Shown here in pieces: positions 13,761 through 22,547 of a DNA stretch of 64,000 nt; the first letter of the stretch is position 1; every line of letters begins with the position of its first letter. A program made the position numbers and the translations under genes. The DNA is from Dreissena polymorpha. Lineage: Eukaryota; Mollusca; Bivalvia; Myida; Dreissenidae. The notes below the pieces were generated by a model. It worked only from the letters and a program-made list of their open reading frames with translations. It did no database searches and was not told where the DNA came from. The stretch covers positions 25,232,973-25,296,972 of the forward strand of contig NC_068366.1 of NCBI RefSeq assembly GCF_020536995.1, given 5' to 3'.

Positions 13761-16700
13761 GTAAGTATACGAATAATTTTGGGGAAAAAATGGGCTGCAT
13801 GCATTTGCAAAAGTGTCGTCCGATTTTAGCCTGTGTACACATTCCGCTTTTACGGACCTTTCGGTATGAAGGAGTTATCTTCTAAACGAAAACCCAGTTT
13901 ATGCGGAAAATGTCGTCCCTTGTTAATTTTGACGTGACTTTACACACATGCATTTAGTCAATTTTTCCCAGAACGAAGTTTGATATGTATCACAAATTAA
14001 AAACAATATATGAGTAGACATAAACTTAAGTACATAGAGGATATTTGTTGGATTGGGTGGAATATCGATTTTAATTCACAAGTGATCATAGAAAATGATA
14101 TTTTCACGAGTGGCGCATCCAATCCAACACATTTTCTTTTTATTTTATGCTTACAAATTATTATTTTTATATTTATGCCAATCCGTTCAAACCAATTTCC
14201 TGTTGGGCGCCCCAAAATATCATTACCGCTTTTACAATAAGCGTTGCAAATAATTCACAAGAAAACAAACGTTTAACAATAACTTTTTTTGTATTTACAA
14301 TGCAAAACATATCGAGTGAAAAGAAACAAACACAGATTACATCATTTAAAAAATAAATAATCATATGATGACACAATTTGTTTATGTTATGTCGGCGTAT
14401 TCATATGCGGAGTCTATTAATAGCCTAAATAACGGTAACAATGTCTTCGCCATGTTTAACAAAATGCACAAGAAAGGAGTATTAAGAATTAAATAGAATT
14501 AACGTGAAAAAATTCAACAGTAAGTGTTCGTGCCAATTTTATCACAAACTATTTAATCGCTATCACTGTCTGGAATCATACGGATACGATTGTAGCGTGG
14601 TTGATCAGGAAAATCAGGCGAAGCATCCGGTGTTCTTGTTGGGGTCATGGGGATTTCACTTGTTGATTAAACACATCCTTCTGCGACAGACCCATTTCAG
14701 AGCTGTGGAAATTGAAAGTAACGTTGCCGTGGAAATTTGAGTTTACAAAGAATCCTCTTCCCATCGGTAAATCACTCATTGACGGGGCTGCAGTTGCAGA
14801 TATAGGAAGATTCTGCTTTGCTACAGCAGTTTGATTTGAACGCGAGATAATCTTTGAAATTTGTTTTGTCAAAACAAAATTTTGATTGATCCTTGTTTAT
14901 CCCACTATAGTTATTCAGATTGTTGACATGTGTGTGGCTTGAAATTTGAATGATCTGATGAGCTAGGATGTTTTAATCATTCAATTTCTGGATCAAGTGT
15001 TTTTTGGCACTGTAAAAAAATTGTAATTTTATTGATAGTCTTTGCTAATTTGGAAAAGAAATCAAATGGAAACATTGCATATTACAATTAAAATAACGCT
15101 TTTGTAATTGCTTCGTGTCCATTTGAAAAACTTCATCCAGAGAAGAATACACATATACAGTGCATGGATCTGGAAAAATGGAGAAAAACATCTCGCTGAA
15201 ATAATTGAAAATTGATAATTTAAAGGTAAGTGATCATTTTCTTGTTTATTTGGGATATGTACGGTGGCGCTAAGGTGACATCAACGCTCCAAAAAAGAAA
15301 TTAAGTCGGGGAAACACAAAATTAGTCTATTTTCACGAGTTAATTTTTATTTTGGAGCAGTGATGTCACTTTAGTGCCACCATAGATATGCGATTGAGTT
15401 AAATGTAAATTAATTCTACCTGTATGGGGTGATTCGGGGCTCCGTTATCCCAGCATCCGCCTTCATCTCTGACATAATGCCGTACAGCTTGTTTATACCT
15501 ATTGCTGACCTCCTGAACCAGCCTAGCTGTGTGCTCATGCACGGTGTGAGGAAGAACGGACTGTAATCTCCTCTCATTTCCACTGGCCGTTTGTCTGCAT
15601 ACAGCTTATACAGATGAACGGGGTCTCCGTTGGGCTCTTCGGGGACTGCATAAGCCCTTGGCTTTACTGACCTAACAAAATGAACTTTATTTGTTTATAA
15701 AATAGTAACATTTAATTCAAAAGTTTCCACTAAGTTGCTTTAAACCATATACAAAACAAGATATCAATGGCTTTTTTTTTCAATTGATCATTAAGTTAAT
15801 TTATTAATCATTTATTTAATGATCTGCTGTTATTTATGAATCAGCCAGAATTTGTTAAATACATAAAAGAATTATTTTATCATTAATAAGTAAACGATTT
15901 TGTTGATTTAAAATAATTTATAAATACAAGCATGTTACATTTACATTAATTTTGAGTTTATGTATTTCATTTCCAGTCCTCGTGCCGAAATGAGTTGTGC
16001 ATTTCATCCACAACGAATGAATTAATGCTCTGGGACTAAAATCTCCTAGTGTCTGGGCTAAATACATTGCCTCGATGTGCACTTCTGTAAGTGCCACAGC
16101 CTCTCTGGGTTTATTCCCATAGCCTTGTTTTTTTCAATGATTTGTGTTTACTTTTCATCACTTCCCAGACTTTGGCAAATTCTTTGTCAGTCATGAGTGA
16201 TAATTTACTGTTATTGTGTTTTAAATAGCGGTCAATTGAGCCGATAAGGCCTCGCAGTGTTGTGGGCTCGTACTCACTTCCATCTTTTTGTGTGACGCCC
16301 AACAAGAATTCACAAATCAGATTGTTCAACTCATGCGCAGGAATATTTTCAACATTCCTTGAGTCTTGTTTGTAAAGAAGAAATTGGTTGAAGAGTTGTA
16401 TGTCACTTACTGTTTTCTTTTTGGTGTTCATATTTTCATTTTCATTCAGGAAATAGTCAATATTGACAGCTCGGAACTGCCGTTTCATGGTTGTTGCTGT
16501 GGCCGTTACTGCTGCAGTGGCTGTTGAACTTGACGACTGTATTTCAGCAGGAATTGTTTCTGAAGCCCATGTTTGCTTTGTTTCTGTTATGGGTAACAGT
16601 GCTGCTGATACTGTTGCTGCTGCTGTTGCTGTTGTTTCTTCTGCTAAACTTGATTTCTCATTAAGATTTTCTGTATTTTCATTAAAATAATCGTCAAAAT

Positions 16701-19700
16701 CAAAAATATCCGAGAAAAATAAATTAATTTCATCGTTTTCCATGTCATTCATTGGTAATTAGTTGCAGTGTAAAGGCTTTAAAAGCAGACGACAAAAATG
16801 TTCATGTATGTTCAAGGGAAGATACTCCGTTTGTTGATATAAATATTCATTGAAGAGTTCTCGCTCTTGGTAGAAGAATGAGCGGGTGTCACAATGGGGT
16901 AAACAAAATAGTTCCGGAAAAACAGTGAAAATTATCGATAATTTTCACTGATAATTTTCACTGTTTATTTAGTGAAATAATCAGTTTTAATTCACTGATA
17001 TTTCTCGATAAACCACCGGAAAGCATAAAATAAAAAGAACTTAACAATCCGTATTCAATACACAATAAAATATCGATTTGTAAACAGTTATCTTAACTCT
17101 GTTTGCTTACGACATTTTGAATTGCTGTCCATATACAATGTTGTTGTATGACTATTGAATACAGGAAAAAATCAACCTTGCATTGGGAAAACTGGGCTAA
17201 ATGCATGTGCGTAAAGTGTCATCCCTCTTTATCCTCTACAGTCCCCATTGGCTAAATAGGTACGACACTTTTTGCGGATATGTAATTTACCCGTAATTAT
17301 TCGCTTCTATCCGAAAATCCAGCTTTTTTTCAGAAAGAGGGATGACAATCTACACTTATACAGGCATATCTGGGACTACACTTTGCTCACACGCGTTAAG
17401 ACCAGTTTTCCCCCAAAACAAAGCTCATTGTTCTGTACCTACTATGCTAACAAGTTTATGTCTGTTTACAGGGCCGATTTTGAGTATTATTTAAAGACCA
17501 CATCCACACACAAGAAAGGTAATATTATAAAAATGAGACTCGGTCTGTGAAAACGAGTATTATTGCATGTTCGTTTAAATGTCGCCCCACATTACCATGC
17601 AGTCCGCAATGAGGAAAGACACTTTACACCTAAACTGGATTTTCGCTAGGAAAAGACTTTAAACCGAAAGTAGAATATCAGCGGAAAGTTTGCGGACTTT
17701 ATAGGCTAACACTGTACGCACATGTTAAAAGCTCCATTTTCCAAGAACACGGCCCGTATAGCACAGCGGTTAATTTGATTGATTTAAAGTGTTCCAGACT
17801 AAGTTTTCCCGTTTTCCATGATTAACTAAACCCTAGACACATTTTGAGCTATTGTGTAGAATGTTTATCGGCTTGCTATCATTAAAGAAAATATAAAACC
17901 TATAAATAATCGATTTATCCGCTCTCGTAGTTTTCTTTTGTATAGCGCAAAATCATGCCCAAACTAAACATGGATTACACAAGATGACTTTCGTTAATGT
18001 GTGTAATTCAAATAAAGACATGAGTTATGATATTCCCTTCATGTTCTTTATATCCATTTACATTGTTTTTAATTCAGACTCCAGTTTGATGATTATACAT
18101 GTACATGGCCGTAAGAGCTGGGCGGGATGTACGGAGCTTCAGGGGAGCTATGGAGGAGTATATCACATCGTCTGTAGTCAGTCACGTGACCCAAGGTGCG
18201 TCTACCACATGTTATGCAGCCGATGATATTTCAATGGTCATTCTACAATGTCGTCAGCATCCGTAAACCGTGCTCATAGCAACACATTTGTATGGCATGC
18301 GGAAAATGAACATAATGTAAACAAGGTAGAAAGTCACTAAAATACACGTGGAAATAAAACCTGACTTCAAAGCATCATTATTTACAACCAAAGCCAATAA
18401 AAAGGAATCATTATTTGATTTAATTACATTTTAAGTTCACAACGGCTAAGAAACAATAGAGCAACATAATTATCACTTTTTTGGCATGAGGCAATAACAC
18501 AAGTACAAGAATCAGAATCATACTGCAATTTTTTTTGTAATAAGTTGTCTGATAAAGTAACAGATAATCAAATATTTTGTCATATCGCAAGTACACACGT
18601 GAATTTCCTCTTGTAGTATTAAGACACACCCGAATCTCCTGGCGGTGGCCGGAAGTGTACCCGAGGCGCTGGAGCACATCGCAGAACTGGACCGGAAGGG
18701 GAAGGTGGACAGCGTCTGGATAATGGGTGGTGCAGGCATATACCAGGTAAAAGAATATTATAACTTATTGTTTCTGAAATAAACCTAACACCAAAAAAAA
18801 ATATGATAATATGATAGTTATAAAGCCTAATGTTCGAGGCAAAATATCTCTTTCAGAACAAACATGAGCATAATGCATGTGCGTATAGTGCTTGATGTGT
18901 TTTCCCAGGCTAATTTCGGACTACACCTTCCTATTGTTTTGTATTTTTCATTTAAAGGAAGTATATTCTTAGCGACAATCCAATGTATACATAAAGTAAC
19001 GTCCCTAATTAGCCTGTACGGACTACGCAAATCTGACACGACACTTCACGCACTAGCCTGTACGGACTACGCAAATCTGACACGACACTTCACGCACTAG
19101 CCTGTACGGACTACGCAAATCTGACACGACACTTCACGCACTAGCCTGTATGGACTACGCAAATCTGATACGACACTTCACGCACTAGCCTGTACGGACT
19201 ACGCAAATCTGACACGACACTTCACGCACTAGCCTGTATGGACTACGCAAATCTGACACGACACTTCACGCACTAGCCTGTACGGACTACGCAAATCTGA
19301 CACGACACTTCACGCACTAGCCTGTACGGACTACGCACATCTGATAAGACACTTCACGCACATAGTTTAGGTCAGCCTTCCCAAAGCGAGGCTCATTCAG
19401 ACAAGTGAATTCGGACCATTCGATAACGTGATAAAGTGTTATTTCTAAACATGATTGATCGATGCTCAATATAATATAGCGTCGATTTAGTTTGCCATTT
19501 GCATGTGGGCTATTCAAGCTACTGTAAAGCCTTGTGTAAAGCCTTCACCTTCAAAGGGGAATATTAAGTCTAAAATATGTGTACGATTCTATAATACTGA
19601 TGTTTATTGTACTATTCTATAATACTGATGTTTATTGAACGATTCTATAATACTGATGTTTATTGTACGATTCTATAATACTGATGTTTATTGAACGATT

Positions 19701-20325
19701 CTATAATACTGATGTTTATTGTACTTAAAAGATGCCTGTCTCGCCTGCAATATGGTCGAGTCTATTTAAATGGTGTTTGGTAGACTTAATTTGCGCCTGA
19801 CTCATTCGCTCTCTTAGAGGAGTCTAACACTTGTTGTGTGTACTGCAGGAGTGCCTGTCTCACCCGCTCTGTGGACGAGTCTATCTCACTCACGTGTACA
19901 AGGATTTTCCGTCAGACACATTTTTCCCACATTTGGATGACAACTTCCGAGAAGTAAAGTAAGGAATTCTTGTCACGCGTTTGGTTGTAACTCCAAGATG
20001 TTTACTAACGTTTACCAAGGATGTTAACAATTTTGAGACGTATATGAAGCATTTAAATATAAAACCTGTCTCAGCATGATCTGACATGTTGTGCTTATTA
20101 ATAAATTATTAGTTATTTTAATGCTATAATTGGTAAAAGACAAAGATTTATAAAAAAAGTCCTTGTTACTTCACAATTACACACGCGCATTTCCGTGCCA
20201 TACTCGACTATTTCAGAAACGACGTCATTTCCGATACCTATCACGAAGAAAACGGCATTTCCTTCGAATTCAAAGTATACCAGAATTTAAGGAAATGCAA
20301 GACTTCTATAGAATTGATACATTGA
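13639..20325 (+). CDS. DHFR: Dihydrofolate reductase (DHFR) gene, incomplete model
   Basis: DHFR reduces dihydrofolate to tetrahydrofolate with NADPH, feeding thymidylate and purine synthesis. Exons supported by motif and splice site: 13,639-13,760; 18,078-18,195; 18,617-18,746; 19,849-19,958; 20,217-20,325. Family hallmarks are GIGYQGDLPWP near the start, VWIMGGAGIY (human VWIVGGSSVY), SDTFFP, and the C-terminal EENGISFEFKVY ending in a stop. Phases agree from the third exon onward. Exon 1 ends in phase 2 and the next readable exon starts in phase 1, so one short exon (about 50 nt, encoding the human NEFRYFQRM region with the catalytic Glu30) must lie between; I could not find it. A Crypton-like gene occupies the same intron. 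The gene may be functional with a diverged exon, or it may be decaying. Confidence 0.8.
13790..13985. repeat. Dreissenid-type hairpin repeat in DHFR intron 1
   Basis: Contains TGTCGTCCGATTTTAGCCTG, CGAAAACCCAGTTTATGCGG, AAAATGTCGTCCC and CACATGCATTTAGTC. Both halves are recognisable. Confidence 0.7.
14645..16752 (-). pseudogene. Broken Crypton-like gene (DUF3504, KIAA1958-like recombinase family)
   Basis: Three pieces on the minus strand match the DUF3504 proteins found in Crypton-derived genes. Piece 1 (16,111-16,752, 213 codons) has an acidic, Ala/Thr-rich N-terminus, then NLICEFLLGV, TLRGLIGSIDRYLK and FAKVWEVMKSKHKSLKK. After a one-base frameshift the frame continues to about 15,940 with QGYGNKPREA, LGDFSPRALIHSLWMK and THFGTRTGNE, which carries the catalytic-Arg region. 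Piece 2 (about 15,428-15,671) has KPRAYAVPEE, VHLYKLYADKRP and WFRRSAIGINKL. Piece 3 (14,645-14,872) has the typical C-terminal FHGNVTFNF. The section between pieces 1 and 2 and the HxxR to Tyr part of the recombinase were not found. It lies antisense in a DHFR intron. Confidence 0.75.
15255..15389. repeat. Long hairpin inside the Crypton-like gene
   Basis: Left arm GGTGGCGCTAAGGTGACATC through GCTCCAAAAAAGAAATTAA; right arm is nearly its reverse complement, ending GTGATGTCACTTTAGTGCCACC. Arms are about 42 bases and the loop about 40. It sits between the second and third coding pieces and is probably a small MITE. Confidence 0.7.
16923..16963. repeat. 28-bp perfect palindrome with an extra half-site
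   Basis: The arm CAGTGAAAATTATC is followed by its exact reverse complement (16,923-16,950) and then by a further direct copy of the right half (16,951-16,963). It lies about 170 bases upstream of the Crypton-like start codon. It could be a recombinase or transcription-factor site, or a hairpin. Confidence 0.8.
17185..17430. repeat. Dreissenid-type hairpin repeat
   Basis: Contains AACTGGGCTAAATGCATGTG, CGTAAAGTGTCATCCCTC, GACACTTTTTGCGG, CGAAAATCCAGC, AGGCATATCTGGGAC and GTTAAGACCAGTTTTCCC; both ends are present. Confidence 0.75.
17530..17765. repeat. Dreissenid-type hairpin repeat, adjacent second copy
   Basis: Begins GAGACTCGGTCTGTGAAAAC and holds GCAGTCCGCAATGAGG, GACACTTTACACC and AACTGGATTTTCGCTAGG; the end (CTCCATTTTCCAAGAACACG) is recognisable. 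Confidence 0.7.
18078..18195 (+). CDS. DHFR: DHFR exon 3 (divergent)
   Basis: Acceptor TTTAATTCAG, donor GTGCGT, end phase 2, which fits the next exon. The frame reads HGRKSW, then about ten poorly matching residues, GGVYHIVCSQSRDP. This aligns to human [20 protein letters not shown] followed by NLVLSREL. The usual Ser-Ile-Pro is Gly-Cys-Thr, and the invariant folate-binding Arg (human Arg70) aligns with Val. Position, phase and partial similarity support the assignment, but it is the weakest exon and may be damaged. Confidence 0.55.
18617..18746 (+). CDS. DHFR: DHFR exon 4
   Basis: Acceptor TTTCCTCTTGTAG, donor GTAAAA; enters phase 2, leaves phase 0. Encodes LLAVAGSVPEALEHIAEL and DSVWIMGGAGIYQ, the dinucleotide-binding GG segment of DHFR. 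Confidence 0.9.
18860..19400. repeat. Hairpin repeat with an internal 44-bp tandem expansion
   Basis: Outer parts are a normal hairpin-repeat copy (GCATGTGCGTATAGTG at the left, CCAAAGCGAGGCTCATT at the right). Inside, from about 19,010 to 19,365, a 44-base segment beginning TAGCCTGTACGGACTACGC and ending GACACGACACTTCACGCAC is repeated eight times with very few differences. The first unit is the ordinary core of the interspersed repeat, so the array grew from it in place. Confidence 0.9.
19583..19722. repeat. 28-bp tandem repeat, five copies
   Basis: The unit ACGATTCTATAATACTGATG plus TTTATTGT is repeated head to tail in the intron before DHFR exon 5. Units end in GT or GA alternately. Confidence 0.85.
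19849..19958 (+). CDS. DHFR: DHFR exon 5
   Basis: Acceptor GTGTACTGCAG, donor GTAAGG; enters phase 0, leaves phase 2. Encodes ECLSHPLCGRVYLTHVY and DFPSDTFFPHLDDNF, matching human EAMNHPG and FESDTFFPEI. Confidence 0.92.
20217..20325 (+). CDS. DHFR: DHFR exon 6, terminal
   Basis: Acceptor ACTATTTCAG; phase fits exon 5. Encodes NDVISDTYHEENGISFEFKV and then YQNLRKCK up to the stop TGA at 20,323-20,325. The EE-GI-F-V-Y pattern is the C-terminal strand of DHFR; the tail is about ten residues longer than in human. Confidence 0.92.
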
Positions 20326-22419
20326 CGCTCACTTAGTTTATTGTACGTGTTAACAATATCCTAATTATTTGTTGAAACTTTATTTTATCCTTACTCAGAA
20401 GTAGCAAATAAGCGTAATTTGAAGAGTTTTCACCTAGAAATACGGGCTCTGCAAAGGCTAATCATGGACGACACGGTCCGCTTCGATGGACCATTTGTTT
20501 TAAAGGAAGTCTCGTTTAAACGAAAACCGTTTTTATGCGGAAAGAGTCACCCATGATTAGTCTGTTCGGACTATACAGGCTAATCTGGGACGACACTTTA
20601 TGCGCACACAATGTCATATGTATGATACATTCAGTTCAGTTTTGTCAGAGAAAGGCTTTGATTTTAACGCAAATAAATATAAAATTTCAATTCTGAAGAT
20701 AAACTATGCTATCAGTGTTAAGACTGTGTGTTTGTACGTCAGTGTGTTTGTATATACCACATTGTATACTGCGAAGTCGTGCGCGCATTGAAAGACTTTT
20801 GACTACTTCAATAGCGTACCACTCGATTACAAAATGTTGGTTCTTTTAAAATAGGCAATATTATTAGTTGTGTTTGTTTAAGCACCTATATGTTTATGTT
20901 ATTATTTCCATATTTGGACTAGTAAAAGTATAAGTATGTTGATTATTACATTGTCGATTGTTGTGTTGGTGTTGTTAATGATGATGATGATTGATGCTTT
21001 TTTATTCAACTTACGAGTGATGGCATATACACCATGAACATTAAACGTGTACCACACGAAAACATCATCATTTGCTTTATGAAAATTCATACGAAAAACT
21101 ACGTCACATTGTCTAGAAAGACAACCAAACACAATCCACTTATAATGTACATGGTAAATAATTGTCCGTGCTTTAAAGTCGTTTTTGTATGAGTTGTCTC
21201 AATATATTTTCCTGGAGAGTTATCCGAACATGAAATCGAAATCGTTGGATCTGAATGAGTAATTGAATCCAGAACATATACACACTGTCACAACTTACGA
21301 GCGCCTTCTCGTTGGAGATGTATAAATAAACGTTCAGATGCTACTTCCGCGGTGTCGCTAGGGACCGGTCGTTTTTTAAATACACTGATAATTCTACATA
21401 ATAAGTTGGTAACATTTACATTTTGAACATATTTCGCATAAGTTTATAAAGCGGGCAATGTAGTACGATACAATAAAGATTTGTTTTACCTTTACTTTAC
21501 AAAAACAAACGTTGCAACCAAAGTGGAAATGTGAGGCTCTTTATAAGTTGCCATATGATTGAGTTTTTATAAGAACATCGAATTTTTTACTCTGCAACTT
21601 GCAAATTGCCATCAAATTAAATCGCATACGACATCAAACGATTGCTTTCAACATATTTAAACGGCTGCATTCTCAAAAGCAATGACTTCTTGATGATGTT
21701 ATATATACTTTTGAATTATTCCAAACGAAATGGAGTAAATGTCAAGACGATGGCGCAAATAAAAGGTGGTGGCGAAAATACGCTATTTTAGCGATTATAA
21801 AGTGGCATGTTTTATTTAACGTACTCTTAATTGTTTTTTTTATTTCCAGGACTTATATTTGTAAGTTAAATAAATACTTCTGTTCGTTTGTCAACTTTAG
21901 AAGTATTAGTCATGCTTTTGAGAATACCCAGGTGTGTTATTTTCCAAATTATGGGGCCTCGATAACCGAATGATTAAATGGAAAATCAATGAGGGCAAAG
22001 TAAATGACTAGTAAAATCATCAAATTTAAACACAGTTTGCATTGTATAACCACGTGCTAACCCTTACTCAAACATGGTGTTATTGCATACTTTTGAATTA
22101 CATGCATAAAACGAAAGGGCTTTAAGTTTTATCAGCAGGCGAACAAGTTTTATATCTTTTCTAATTTCCTTCAATCTTAACTAACGTAATATAACAAGCA
22201 GTCTTCGCTTACAAACGTGCGTTTGATTTGTGTCAACCTGTTGGGCCATTAGTTTCTTGCCATACCAATAGAACATGATGTGTTTATACTAATGTACACG
22301 TTAACCAGGAGAGTGTATTCTTCTTTATCGTAGTAAAATCAATTAACGCGACCACGTTATTATTGTACTGTTTGTTAAATTTAATTACACCTTAATTTGA
22401 ATAACATCGATATCATGTA
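20326..22419. other. Intergenic region between DHFR and gene A
   Basis: The two genes are convergent here, so both 3' untranslated regions should lie in this interval. I could not place poly(A) signals with confidence. The only annotated element is a hairpin-repeat copy at 20,425-20,620. No further coding sequence was recognised. Confidence 0.55.
20425..20620. repeat. Dreissenid-type hairpin repeat
   Basis: Contains GGCTAATCATGGACGACAC, GGAAGTCTCGTTTAAACG, AACCGTTTTTATGCGG, TTAGTCTGTTCGGACTATAC and AGGCTAATCTGGGACGACAC; both hairpin halves are recognisable. Confidence 0.85.
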
Positions 22420-22547
22420 TCAACTCGAAAAGTCACACTGGCACACGTCACATCCGGTGTCGTCTTTCTTGTACGTTGGAGGATCCCCACAATCCAACAG
22501 ACACTCAAGTGGCCTGCATCCGGGGAATACAGTCGTCATGTTGACAC
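22420..22547 (-). CDS. Gene A exon 8, antistasin-like terminal module
   Basis: Acceptor ATGATTCTAG, phase 1. Encodes PGCRPLECLLDCG, a short KK-D spacer, then TGCDVCQCDFSS and a stop. The spacing C-x4-C-x3-C, then D-x2-C-x2-C-x-C, fits the antistasin-like pattern. The exon is 128 nt, exactly as long as its counterpart in gene B (36,231-36,358). Confidence 0.85.

Larger units (their letters stand above)
11554..13830. repeat. Segmental duplicate, inner copy, containing the live DHFR exon 1
   Basis: Homologous to 8,014-10,720. It carries the intact start codon and splice donor of DHFR exon 1, so it presumably also holds the working promoter. No TATA or CpG-rich promoter element was evident. The pogo-like insertion of the other copy is absent here, giving an empty-site sequence near 11,635. 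Confidence 0.85.

Noticed and set aside
17745-17790. tRNA-like start GGCCCGTATAGCACAGCGGTT
   Set aside because: No B-box follows at the right distance; too little to call a SINE or tRNA.
19010-19365. CRISPR-like regular repeats
   Set aside because: Head-to-tail units without spacers in an animal intron; a tandem array.
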